This document shows, piece by piece, positions 1-6,477 of a stretch of DNA of 18,725 nt. The notes beneath the pieces are model-generated. The model did not search any database. It was not told where the DNA came from and worked only from the letters and a program-made list of their open reading frames with translations. Every line of letters starts with the position of its first letter. Positions within the stretch are counted from its first letter, which is position 1. The stretch is from assembly GCA_027057345.1 (NCBI GenBank), contig JALUIX010000140.1, positions 1 to 18,725 of the forward strand. Direction: 5' to 3'. The position numbers and the translations under genes are program-made. The stretch comes from S144-45 sp015494035. Its GTDB lineage: Bacteria; Pseudomonadota; Gammaproteobacteria; Xanthomonadales; Marinicellaceae.

Positions 1-66
1 GTGACAGCTCCTGCCCCATGGGCATGCGCTGGGCGGCCAAGCCCGACATGGGGCAGGAGCTGTCAC
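1..66. repeat. 20-bp perfect inverted repeat at the window edge
   Basis: Bases 1-20 are the exact reverse complement of 47-66, separated by a 26-base loop (21-46). A perfect 20/20 palindromic pair starting at base 1 is typical of a fold-back assembly or amplification artefact at a contig end. The right arm encodes part of the sulfur oxygenase reductase (DMGQELS) and fits the protein. The left arm reads DSSCPM in the same frame, of which only the last residues fit the family. A natural hairpin is possible but less likely. Confidence 0.85.
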
Positions 67-764
67 ACATCTGGATCGACCAGTTCACCTACTGGGATAC
101 CTGGGAATCACACGAAAAATTCCATGAAACCTTTGAAGACGTGGTGGTGGACAGTTGCAGCCGCTGCGGGTCGGTGATGCTGGAAGGCCCGGAAGAGCCC
201 GTTTTCCGCATTGTGCATTCGGATTTACCCAAACTGGTTTCGCTTAACCAGTGGCTGAAAAAGAACGCCAGTGGCGAGGCCAAGGGCTATGCCATTGATT
301 CGGGGGAAACCGTCACGGTACTGGCGGAGCACATTGTGCGACCGGGCAAGGAGGCCGAATTCGAGGCGGCTGAAGTCAGCGTTCTCGACAAGTTGAAAGA
401 AAGCGGAGGCATGATCGGCTATCAGATTCTCAAGCGCATTGGCCTGTCTTGCCTGGGTAGCGGACACCCAACCGTGGAATCACTGATGGAAGACATGAAA
501 GACCCTTCCGGCAGCAAGTTAAAACCCGCCGCAGCGGTATGGGAAGGCTACACTATCCCCGCACAGTATCTGGTGATGGTGGAATGGGAAAGCCTGCACG
601 CGGCGGAAAATGGCATGCCCCATGTGCACGTCAAGCCGGAGCTGCTGTTTATTCATGGCCCCAAAGTGCTCAACAACTGCATTCGCATGCCCAGCGTGCG
701 GGTTTCCGAATCCATGTTCCGCGAACAGAGCAACCGCGAAATTCTCAATAAGCTGAAAATCTAG
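3..764 (+). CDS. sor: Sulfur oxygenase reductase (SOR), 5'-truncated
   Basis: SOR is a cytoplasmic non-heme iron enzyme that disproportionates elemental sulfur with O2 to sulfite, thiosulfate and sulfide. Counting from the ATG at 18, the iron ligands are visible as H32 and H36 in SHEKFH and E60 in GPEEP. These correspond to H86, H90 and E114 of the Acidianus ambivalens enzyme. The conserved CxxC (C47, C50) corresponds to C101/C104. The second half follows the family throughout (AEHIVRPGKE, LKRIGLSCLGSG, YLVMVEWES, MFRE). The family is about 310 residues. This piece begins near family residue 53, so the N-terminal part with the catalytic cysteine C31 lies outside the window. The ATG at 18 aligns with an internal residue (family PFG, here PMG) and is not the true start; the frame is open from base 3. 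The stop overlaps the stop of the convergent next gene. Confidence 0.9.
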   Translation, partial: DSSCPMGMRWAAKPDMGQELSHIWIDQFTYWDTWESHEKFHETFEDVVVDSCSRCGSVMLEGPEEPVFRIVHSDLPKLVSLNQWLKKNASGEAKGYAIDSGETVTVLAEHIVRPGKEAEFEAAEVSVLDKLKESGGMIGYQILKRIGLSCLGSGHPTVESLMEDMKDPSGSKLKPAAAVWEGYTIPAQYLVMVEWESLHAAENGMPHVHVKPELLFIHGPKVLNNCIRMPSVRVSESMFREQSNREILNKLKI

Positions 765-1735
765 GGAGCTTGCATGGCACGCAAAGCCTGCAGCAGGCGG
801 TCGTAGTGTTGCATTAACAGCGGTGGGGTGTTGTAGTGCAGGGCTTCATAGGCCGACAGGCCGCAACTGCGTGGGTAGTCGCGGCACTGTTGCAAGGCCC
901 AGAAACTGCCCGGGCCACAGTCTCTCAGGCCACTTTCGCAATCAACCACTGTCAACAGGGCATTGGCCGTTTGCCTCAGGCCTTCCAGGTTCAAATGTGA
1001 ACGGTTGGCTGCTCGCAGCTGATCAGCGCCTTCCGGCGGCAGGTAGTCGGTCACCAGGTCCAGAAAGGCGCCGGTTTCAATAAGGAAATTCCGCGCATCG
1101 GCGCGTTTTTGCGGCGAGGAGTCCATAAGGTGGGCTCTGGCCAGGGCCGCGGCCGCATCCAGCCCGTTTTCTTCCTTCAGAGCCTGCAGGTCCAGCGCCA
1201 AGGCGCCCAGTCCGGTGTCTGCATCGATGGCATCATCGGCCAGGGTGTCGGCCAGCAAATCATTCACAAAAGGAGCCAGCTGATCGCACCTGGTCTGCAT
1301 GGCCTGCAACAGGTCCTGTTCCCGTTTCCAGGTTTTCAGGTGATGCTGCTGGTGATACTTCAGGTGCTCAGCCACCACGTTTCTGATGCCGGCGCCGTCT
1401 TCGGTCAGGCAGCGCTGGCGAAATTCCATTTTCTGCGCTGGCGACAGCCGGGCGTACCAGGCCTCAGGCGTTGGGGCCGATGTCAGTGATTGGGTACTGG
1501 CCTCCAGCAGCGCGTCCACCTGTTGATTAATGGCCTGGGTGAAACTGGATGTCTGGCCAGACTGGCGCTTATTGAACTGCCTGGGTGATGGTTCACTGCT
1601 TTCACCAGCCGCTGTGGCGGAAGGGTTTAGCGCTGGCACTTCTGGTTTTTCATCGCCTGCCGGGCGTTGCCAGAACCAGAGTGCCGTGACCACGATTGGC
1701 AAGGCCAGCAGAAGCAAACGGGTCCTGTTTTTCAT
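761..1735 (-). CDS. Membrane-anchored six-cysteine protein, paralogue 1 (unknown function)
   Basis: This 324-residue protein is not a family I recognise. Residues 1-5 are basic and 6-22 form a hydrophobic helix, followed by a Pro/Ser-rich linker to about residue 90, so it is probably a single-pass inner-membrane protein with a periplasmic domain. The rest is mainly helical with cysteines at 109, 150, 266, 273, 284 and 291. The C-terminal block contains ALQQC and CGLSAYEAL. The upstream gene's product has all six cysteines at nearly the same spacing and the same CGLSAY block, so the two arose by duplication. An even number of conserved cysteines in an exported domain suggests disulfides. The start ATG overlaps the previous stop by 4 bases (ATGA, 1732-1735), implying translational coupling. 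Its TAG stop and the SOR TAG stop share the palindrome CTAG (761-764). Confidence 0.8.
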   Translation of the reverse strand: MKNRTRLLLLALPIVVTALWFWQRPAGDEKPEVPALNPSATAAGESSEPSPRQFNKRQSGQTSSFTQAINQQVDALLEASTQSLTSAPTPEAWYARLSPAQKMEFRQRCLTEDGAGIRNVVAEHLKYHQQHHLKTWKREQDLLQAMQTRCDQLAPFVNDLLADTLADDAIDADTGLGALALDLQALKEENGLDAAAALARAHLMDSSPQKRADARNFLIETGAFLDLVTDYLPPEGADQLRAANRSHLNLEGLRQTANALLTVVDCESGLRDCGPGSFWALQQCRDYPRSCGLSAYEALHYNTPPLLMQHYDRLLQALRAMQAP

Positions 1736-2766
1736 CGACCTGTTCCGCCATTGGTGGTTGCCTCTGGCGTACCACTGGTGGGTTCTTCTGCGGCGGTCAA
1801 ATCGTTCAGCCAGTCTTCAGCCGGAACGGGTTGGGCAAGCAGAAACTGAAGGTAGGCATCGATAATTTCCATATCAGCCGGTGAATGCATCAAGGCAGAA
1901 AGGTCATAAGCACTCAGGCCGCAGAATTCCGCTGCCGTCATGCAACGGTGTAGTGCCGACAGGGAGTCGGCGCCGCAGCGATTGGTCCGCTGGCAGGCGC
2001 CCAGGTAGGCGGCTTCGTACAGCAACTGTTGGCCTTTTTCCTGCTCGGGGTGGAAGAAATCCAGTCCCAGTCGTTGGTTCAGTGGCTGCATTAACTGGTC
2101 GAGCCGGTACTGTTTCTGCGCCTCATCATCGGTATAAAACAGGGCAAATCCAGCGTGGCGAATATAGGGGTCGGTGCTGGTGAGACTTTGCCAGAACAGG
2201 GCACGGGCGGCCTCGGGGTTCTCCTCAAGCAGTCGCTGGAGCTGACCACGAAATTGCGGGATCTGCACCTTGATGGCTTTCCAGTAGTTCGAGAGGTCTT
2301 CATACAGGCGTTCTTCCAGGCCGGCCAGTCTTTGACACTCAGTCTTGATGCGAGCCACCATTTTCTTTTCCTGTTCCGTGGTGGCCAATTGCTCTCCGGG
2401 AATCTGATCACTGAGGACGTACCGGGTTTTCCCACCCGGCCCTTCGGGCCGGACAATCTTGAGGCAAGTCATTAGGTACTCGGCCTTTTCATCCACTGTC
2501 AAACCCGCGTAGAATTTCTCCGCATTGAAGGGTGGTTTGACCGGATCCTGACCCCGGTGTGTGTGGGTGGATGGTTGTTGGAACCGCTGTTTTCCGGATT
2601 CAGGCGGCACCGCTTGGCCGGTGGTGATTGTGTTGCCAGCAGACGAGTGGAGCGCGTTTCCAGCGGCGTGTCGGGTGCCTGATGTCAGCCAAAGCAATCC
2701 AACTACCAGCCCTGCAGTAAGTATCAGCCAGAACAGGCTTTTCGTGGGAGAAGTCTTTTTGTCCAT
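1732..2766 (-). CDS. Membrane-anchored six-cysteine protein, paralogue 2 (unknown function)
   Basis: This 344-residue protein is the first gene of a two-gene unit with its downstream paralogue. The N-terminus has lysines and then a hydrophobic helix at about 11-28 (signal anchor), followed by a Gly/Ser/Gln-rich linker to about 75. Cysteines at 101, 144, 258, 264, 275 and 282 match the six of the paralogue. Shared blocks are the EKxEY/QKMEF...CL segment near residue 100 and ALHRC...CGLSAY near 271-287. Its C-terminal tail (about 312-344) is low-complexity Glu/Thr/Gly and is absent from the paralogue. No clear Shine-Dalgarno is seen before the ATG at 2766. The leader contains an inverted repeat and a MITE-like element. 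Function is unknown; an envelope or periplasmic role is inferred only from the anchor and cysteines. Confidence 0.8.
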   Translation of the reverse strand: MDKKTSPTKSLFWLILTAGLVVGLLWLTSGTRHAAGNALHSSAGNTITTGQAVPPESGKQRFQQPSTHTHRGQDPVKPPFNAEKFYAGLTVDEKAEYLMTCLKIVRPEGPGGKTRYVLSDQIPGEQLATTEQEKKMVARIKTECQRLAGLEERLYEDLSNYWKAIKVQIPQFRGQLQRLLEENPEAARALFWQSLTSTDPYIRHAGFALFYTDDEAQKQYRLDQLMQPLNQRLGLDFFHPEQEKGQQLLYEAAYLGACQRTNRCGADSLSALHRCMTAAEFCGLSAYDLSALMHSPADMEIIDAYLQFLLAQPVPAEDWLNDLTAAEEPTSGTPEATTNGGTGR

Positions 2767-2827
2767 GGTGTTTTTTGTGTGTTGAAGAGAGTGTGATTCA
2801 CTTCAGGATAAGTCATGTGGCTTCGCC

Positions 2828-2847
2828 TGACCATAGGCAATTGGTCA
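2828..2847. promoter_or_regulatory. Inverted repeat TGACCA-N8-TGGTCA upstream of the paralogue pair
   Basis: Perfect 6-bp arms at 2828-2833 and 2842-2847 lie about 60-80 bases upstream of the start codon of the paralogue operon, outside the MITE. The spacing suits a dimeric regulator, but arms this short can arise by chance. No convincing -35/-10 pair was found nearby. Confidence 0.3.
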
Positions 2848-2897
2848 TATCCGCGCGCAGTCAGCATGCCTGCCACTTTTCAAAAAGACTGCGCGAA

Positions 2898-3056
2898 GGA
2901 AGCTCTGATCGAATCGTGAACTCGCTTCTCATACCTGAAGTGTCCGATAATTGCGTTGAAGTCCTGGTCAATAGCCCGGCTATTGGCGGCGAACTTCGCC
3001 TTGTTTTCGAACATTTCCGGCATAACCTGCTTCGTCCAGATTCAATCAGACCTTCC
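2898..3056. repeat. MITE-like element, copy A (159 bp)
   Basis: The left end is GGAAGCTCTGATCGAATCG. The right end, reverse-complemented, is GGAAGGTCTGATTGAATCTG. These are imperfect terminal inverted repeats of about 18 bp. The centre holds the palindrome CAATAGC-CCG-GCTATTG (2969-2985). Length, end sequences, central palindrome and an internal GCCTTG match copy B at 7573-7732 in inverted orientation. There is no coding capacity. The base context after the right end is CTAG, a YTAR-type site as used by the IS5 group, but the left flank (CGAA) does not match, so no target duplication survives. It fills most of the gap between ycaO and the paralogue pair, and its right end lies 9 bases from the ycaO stop. 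Mobilisation by an IS5-group transposase elsewhere is inferred. Confidence 0.75.
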
Positions 3057-3065
3057 CTAGCTTTT

Positions 3066-4829
3066 TTATGCGGGTTGCCGACGTTTGGCCCGTTGCAGTT
3101 TTTCATACGCAGCCAGCAAGCGCTGATGGTGAGTGAAGGCTTCCAGTTTGAGGCTGGACTGCGGCAATGAATCGAACACCCCTTTGCCGGCCAGCAGGTC
3201 ACGCGCCTGCTGCAGAATCTCCGGGGCAAACAGGGCGGAAGTGGCGCCGTTCCAGCGCCGGGGTTCGGGTAACTGGGCCAGGTGTTCCACGGCCCGGTAC
3301 ACAGCCCGCCGCTGTTCATCGATCTGGCCAAAATGGCGCACCCACTGGCAACCTTCCACAATCCGTTCGCTGTCTCCGTTGGCCAGTGCCAACAGTAACT
3401 TCAGTTCGCCGATGCGCAGGTCGGCAAAGTGTGTCTCCGGGTCCGGGGCAATACCCAGCAGGAGAGCAACGGGCATCATGTCATCGTGGCCCTGGCTGTC
3501 CAGCTCATCAGCCAGAGCTTTGCGCTGCTCCCTGTCGAGGCTGGCCAGGTTCAGGATTGGCTGGCGCAGGCCAATTCCGGCGTTGTTGTTGTCCCAGATC
3601 AGGTCCTCTGCCTGATAGATTTCAGACACGCCCGGAACCAGAATGCGACAGGCATAAACCCCTAGGTGATCGTATTCGGCGATATAGACATCATGGCCTT
3701 CAGCATGCAGTTTTTCTAACAGGTGTTGATATTCGGCTGCTGTGTCGCCTTCGAAATTCCAGTCAACAAAGTCAAAATCGGCGTCATCGCGGAGAAAATT
3801 CCAGTGCACCACTCCACTGGAGTCGATGAAGTGTGTTTCCAGGTTTTGCCACTCGGCAATGTCGTGCTGGTCGAAACCCGGTTCGGGAAATCCACTGAGC
3901 TGTTCCAGCGCCCGGCCTTGCAAAAGTTCGGTCAGGGCGCGTTCCAGCGCCACTTCAAAACGGGGATGGGCGCCAAAACTGGCAAAAACGCCCTGGTCGT
4001 GGGGATTAAGCAGGGTCACGCACATGACCGGATATTTGCTGCCCAGGGACGCATCACGCACCTGAATGCCAAAGCCGGCGGCACGCAAATCGGCAATGCC
4101 CTGAGCGATTTTCGGGTAGCGGGAAATGACTGATTCGGGCACTTCCGGCAAGGCAATGGCATCGGCAATCACCCGGAACTTTACCCAGCGTTCAAAGATT
4201 TCCGACAGCGCCTGCACGCGGGCCTCACAGGCGGTGTTGCCGGCTGACATGCCGTTGCTTACAAACAGGTTACCGATGAGGTTAACAGGGAAGTAAACGG
4301 TGTTGCCGTCGCGTTGACGCCGATAGGGCAGGGCGCAGACACCGCGTTCAACCGCACCGGAGTTGGTGTCCACCAGATCGGCCAGACGCAGCTCGTCTTC
4401 CGGGTCATACAGGGCTTTCAGGTCAGGTGTCAGTAGCTCGTCCGGCCAGGGGGTGTTTTCACCCTGACTCAGCGGGAACCACTTTTCATCCGGGTAATGC
4501 ACGAATTCGCCAGTGGCCACTTCGGCGCCCAGGTAATAGTCGGCAAAGAAATAATTACACGCCAGGCGCTCGAAATACTCACCCAGGGCGCTGGCCAGCG
4601 CGGCCTTGCGTGAGGCGCCCTTGCCGTTGGTGAAGCACAAGGGGCAGTCGGCATCGGCGATGTGTACTGACCACACGTTGCTGACCGGATTGAGCCAGGA
4701 CTTTTCCTCCACGGTGAAGCCCAGGGCGTGCAAGCCGTTTTGCAGTCGTTCAATGGAAACTTCCAGGGCTTCATCCTTGCCGGGAATGCGGGTCAGGGAA
4801 TGGGTCTTTGGGTGTGAAGTTGCAGTCAT
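3066..4829 (-). CDS. ycaO: YcaO, ribosomal protein S12 methylthiotransferase accessory factor
   Basis: The 587-residue product matches E. coli YcaO (586 residues) over its whole length. It starts IPGKDEALE and passes through SWLNPVSNVWSVHI, CFTNGKGASRKAALASALGEY, SNGMSAGNTACEARVQALSE, FASFGAHPRFEVALER, THFIDSSG and VYACRILVPG. It ends AYEKLQRAK. The middle is the ATP-binding YcaO domain with its Glu-rich Mg-binding helices (LGEYFERL, LSEIFERW). In E. coli, YcaO promotes RimO-dependent beta-methylthiolation of S12. The reading frame stays open to 4982, but homology begins just after the ATG at 4829, so I chose that start although its Shine-Dalgarno is weak. The gene stands alone. No RiPP maturation partners are nearby, so a peptide-cyclising role is unlikely. 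Confidence 0.95.
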   Translation of the reverse strand: MTATSHPKTHSLTRIPGKDEALEVSIERLQNGLHALGFTVEEKSWLNPVSNVWSVHIADADCPLCFTNGKGASRKAALASALGEYFERLACNYFFADYYLGAEVATGEFVHYPDEKWFPLSQGENTPWPDELLTPDLKALYDPEDELRLADLVDTNSGAVERGVCALPYRRQRDGNTVYFPVNLIGNLFVSNGMSAGNTACEARVQALSEIFERWVKFRVIADAIALPEVPESVISRYPKIAQGIADLRAAGFGIQVRDASLGSKYPVMCVTLLNPHDQGVFASFGAHPRFEVALERALTELLQGRALEQLSGFPEPGFDQHDIAEWQNLETHFIDSSGVVHWNFLRDDADFDFVDWNFEGDTAAEYQHLLEKLHAEGHDVYIAEYDHLGVYACRILVPGVSEIYQAEDLIWDNNNAGIGLRQPILNLASLDREQRKALADELDSQGHDDMMPVALLLGIAPDPETHFADLRIGELKLLLALANGDSERIVEGCQWVRHFGQIDEQRRAVYRAVEHLAQLPEPRRWNGATSALFAPEILQQARDLLAGKGVFDSLPQSSLKLEAFTHHQRLLAAYEKLQRAKRRQPA

Positions 4830-4857
4830 GGTCTCAGCCGAGTAAACACAGGGCGCC

Positions 4858-4886
4858 ATTGTAAGCCAGGATAGCCTGGCTGACAG
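4858..4886 (-). promoter_or_regulatory. Predicted ycaO promoter with a palindrome in its spacer
   Basis: Read on the minus strand, CTGTCA (4886-4881) and TACAAT (4863-4858) are separated by exactly 17 bases, about 29 bases upstream of the ycaO ATG. The spacer is almost entirely the perfect inverted repeat AGCCAGG-ATAG-CCTGGCT (4864-4881), where a repressor could sit between the -35 and -10 boxes. The -10 matches consensus at 5 of 6 positions and the -35 at 4 of 6. Confidence 0.5.
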
Positions 4887-5053
4887 CCATAACCTTTTGT
4901 CTCTGGTTTTATTGACGCTGGTGGTGTTTTCTCCCTTATCGGTGGTTTTACGGGGTAAAAATGGGCGATATTTCACAGTCAAGGTTCAGCAAACGGGTTA
5001 GTGTCGTGCCAATAGCATTTTTCGCGACCCAACAACTGAGCGAGGCCACCGTC

Positions 5054-6367
5054 ATGATGATTTACCAAGCACACACAACTTTCACCCTCAGCCGGAAGGC
5101 TGCTCTGGCCTGTGTCGCTTTTGTTGCCCTGCTTGGTGCCAACCTCGCTCAGGCAGCGGTTGCGGCGACTTCAGAGCGCATTGCGGCGTTCGAAGTGCTG
5201 GAACCTGGCACCGTCATGGCCTGGCAACAGGCCGTGGAAAGCCGGCAGAAAAAATCACGTCACGGTGGTAAAAGCCAACCAATGACCCTGGCTTTTTCTG
5301 CTTTTGGCCGCCACTGGCAGTGGCAGGTGCAGGACAATGCACGGCTGCTGGAGAAACTTGGGCAGAATCAGCGCCAACGCTTGTCTGACCGCGTATCCCT
5401 CTGGCAAGGTGTCGACCTGCATCACCCGGCGCACTGGCTGCGTTTTTCTCTCTGGCACGATCCTTCCACCGGCCAGACTGAACTGCACGGCATGTGGTGG
5501 GACGGCAGTGAACTGTACCTGCTGTCGCCCGTGGGGCAGACGGCCCTGGCAACTGCAGCGGCCAAACGGGGGAGAGATGCCGACACCACGGTGGCCTATC
5601 GCCTCAGTGACGTGATCCCGTCTGAACCGCTGGCCTGTGGGGTCAACAACCCCGTTGGCTCGGGAGAGGGCCCGGGAGACGGCTTCAACGGCAAGTATCA
5701 ACAACTGCTGGCAGACCTGAAGCAAAAGGTGGCAGAGACCCGCCAGCCGGATGCCGCGACATCACAACTCAATGTGGCCATTGTGGCCGATACGTTTTAT
5801 CAAAACCATTGGGGCAACAACACCACCGCCAGCATTCTGAACCTGATGAATAACGTGGATGGCATTTACAGCAACCAGATTGGTGTCACCCTGAATGTGG
5901 CGCAAATCCTGACGCTAAATGACAATGGCCCCATGACGGCCACCGATTCGGGCGTTCTGCTGCCCCAGTTCAGGGATTGGGTTGGCGCTGGCAACCTCAC
6001 CAACCCGGGGCTGGCCCATTTGTTCACCAGCCGCAATCTGGATGGCAACATCAAGGGCCGGGCTTATGTCAATGTGCTGTGTGCCGGAAAGTGGGGCACG
6101 GGCATTGACGAGATTGTCGGCAACAGCTACGAAACCATCATCGTGGCGCACGAAATGGGCCATAATTTTGGCGCTGACCACGATGGTGACAGCAACGGCA
6201 GTTGCCCGAATGAGCCACCCAACACCTATATCATGTCACCCACAGTCAGTGCTTCTTACACCGATTTTTCGCCCTGCAGTGCCAGTGTGGTGACCACCAA
6301 TGCGGGCGTGGCTTCGTGTATCGTTCCGGTGGGAAACGATGTGATCTTTGCGCACGGTTTCGAGTAA
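5054..6367 (+). CDS. Secreted zinc metalloprotease, ADAM/reprolysin-like metzincin
   Basis: The chosen ATG at 5054 has an SD-like GAGG 8 bases upstream and opens a signal peptide (hydrophobic core about 17-30, cleavage near AQA at 34), giving 437 residues. The frame is open back to 4961, but that extension would bury the signal. About residues 36-190 look like a propeptide. A PLACGV motif (C195) resembles the ADAM cysteine switch PKMCGV. The catalytic domain has HEMGHNFGADHD (H366, E367, H370, H376), the zinc site of metzincins, then a Met-turn candidate in YIMSP (M394) and several cysteines typical of a disulfide-bonded exported enzyme. The C-terminus is VIFAHGFE, like the short GFE tails I recall on secreted proteins of some gammaproteobacteria. 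The substrate is unknown. Confidence 0.88.
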   Translation: MMIYQAHTTFTLSRKAALACVAFVALLGANLAQAAVAATSERIAAFEVLEPGTVMAWQQAVESRQKKSRHGGKSQPMTLAFSAFGRHWQWQVQDNARLLEKLGQNQRQRLSDRVSLWQGVDLHHPAHWLRFSLWHDPSTGQTELHGMWWDGSELYLLSPVGQTALATAAAKRGRDADTTVAYRLSDVIPSEPLACGVNNPVGSGEGPGDGFNGKYQQLLADLKQKVAETRQPDAATSQLNVAIVADTFYQNHWGNNTTASILNLMNNVDGIYSNQIGVTLNVAQILTLNDNGPMTATDSGVLLPQFRDWVGAGNLTNPGLAHLFTSRNLDGNIKGRAYVNVLCAGKWGTGIDEIVGNSYETIIVAHEMGHNFGADHDGDSNGSCPNEPPNTYIMSPTVSASYTDFSPCSASVVTTNAGVASCIVPVGNDVIFAHGFE

Positions 6368-6408
6368 ACCACATGGCAGCGAAATCACCTGTCACCACCG
6401 GGCGGTAA

Positions 6409-6437
6409 TTGACAAACTGAATCAATGAGAGGATAAT
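6409..6437 (+). promoter_or_regulatory. Sigma-70 promoter for the deaminase gene
   Basis: TTGACA (6409-6414) and GATAAT (6432-6437) are separated by 17 bases, a near-perfect housekeeping promoter. The predicted start lies near 6444, leaving a leader of about 34 bases with an AAGGA ribosome site 8 bases before the ATG at 6478. No operator is evident, so strong, largely constitutive expression is expected. Confidence 0.8.
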
Positions 6438-6477
6438 GCCCGCGCAATTCATAACAACAATAAAAAGGAATTGCGCC

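Noticed and set aside
3066..4829. YcaO next to two Cys-rich proteins as a RiPP (thiazole/oxazole peptide) cluster
   Set aside because: The YcaO is the full-length E. coli housekeeping type. The neighbours are 324-344-residue anchored proteins rather than short precursors, a MITE separates them, and no cyclodehydratase partner or transporter is present.
4961..5053. Longer protease start at 4961
   Set aside because: The extension has no ribosome site and would place a signal peptide internally; the ATG at 5054 has GAGG at good spacing followed directly by the signal.
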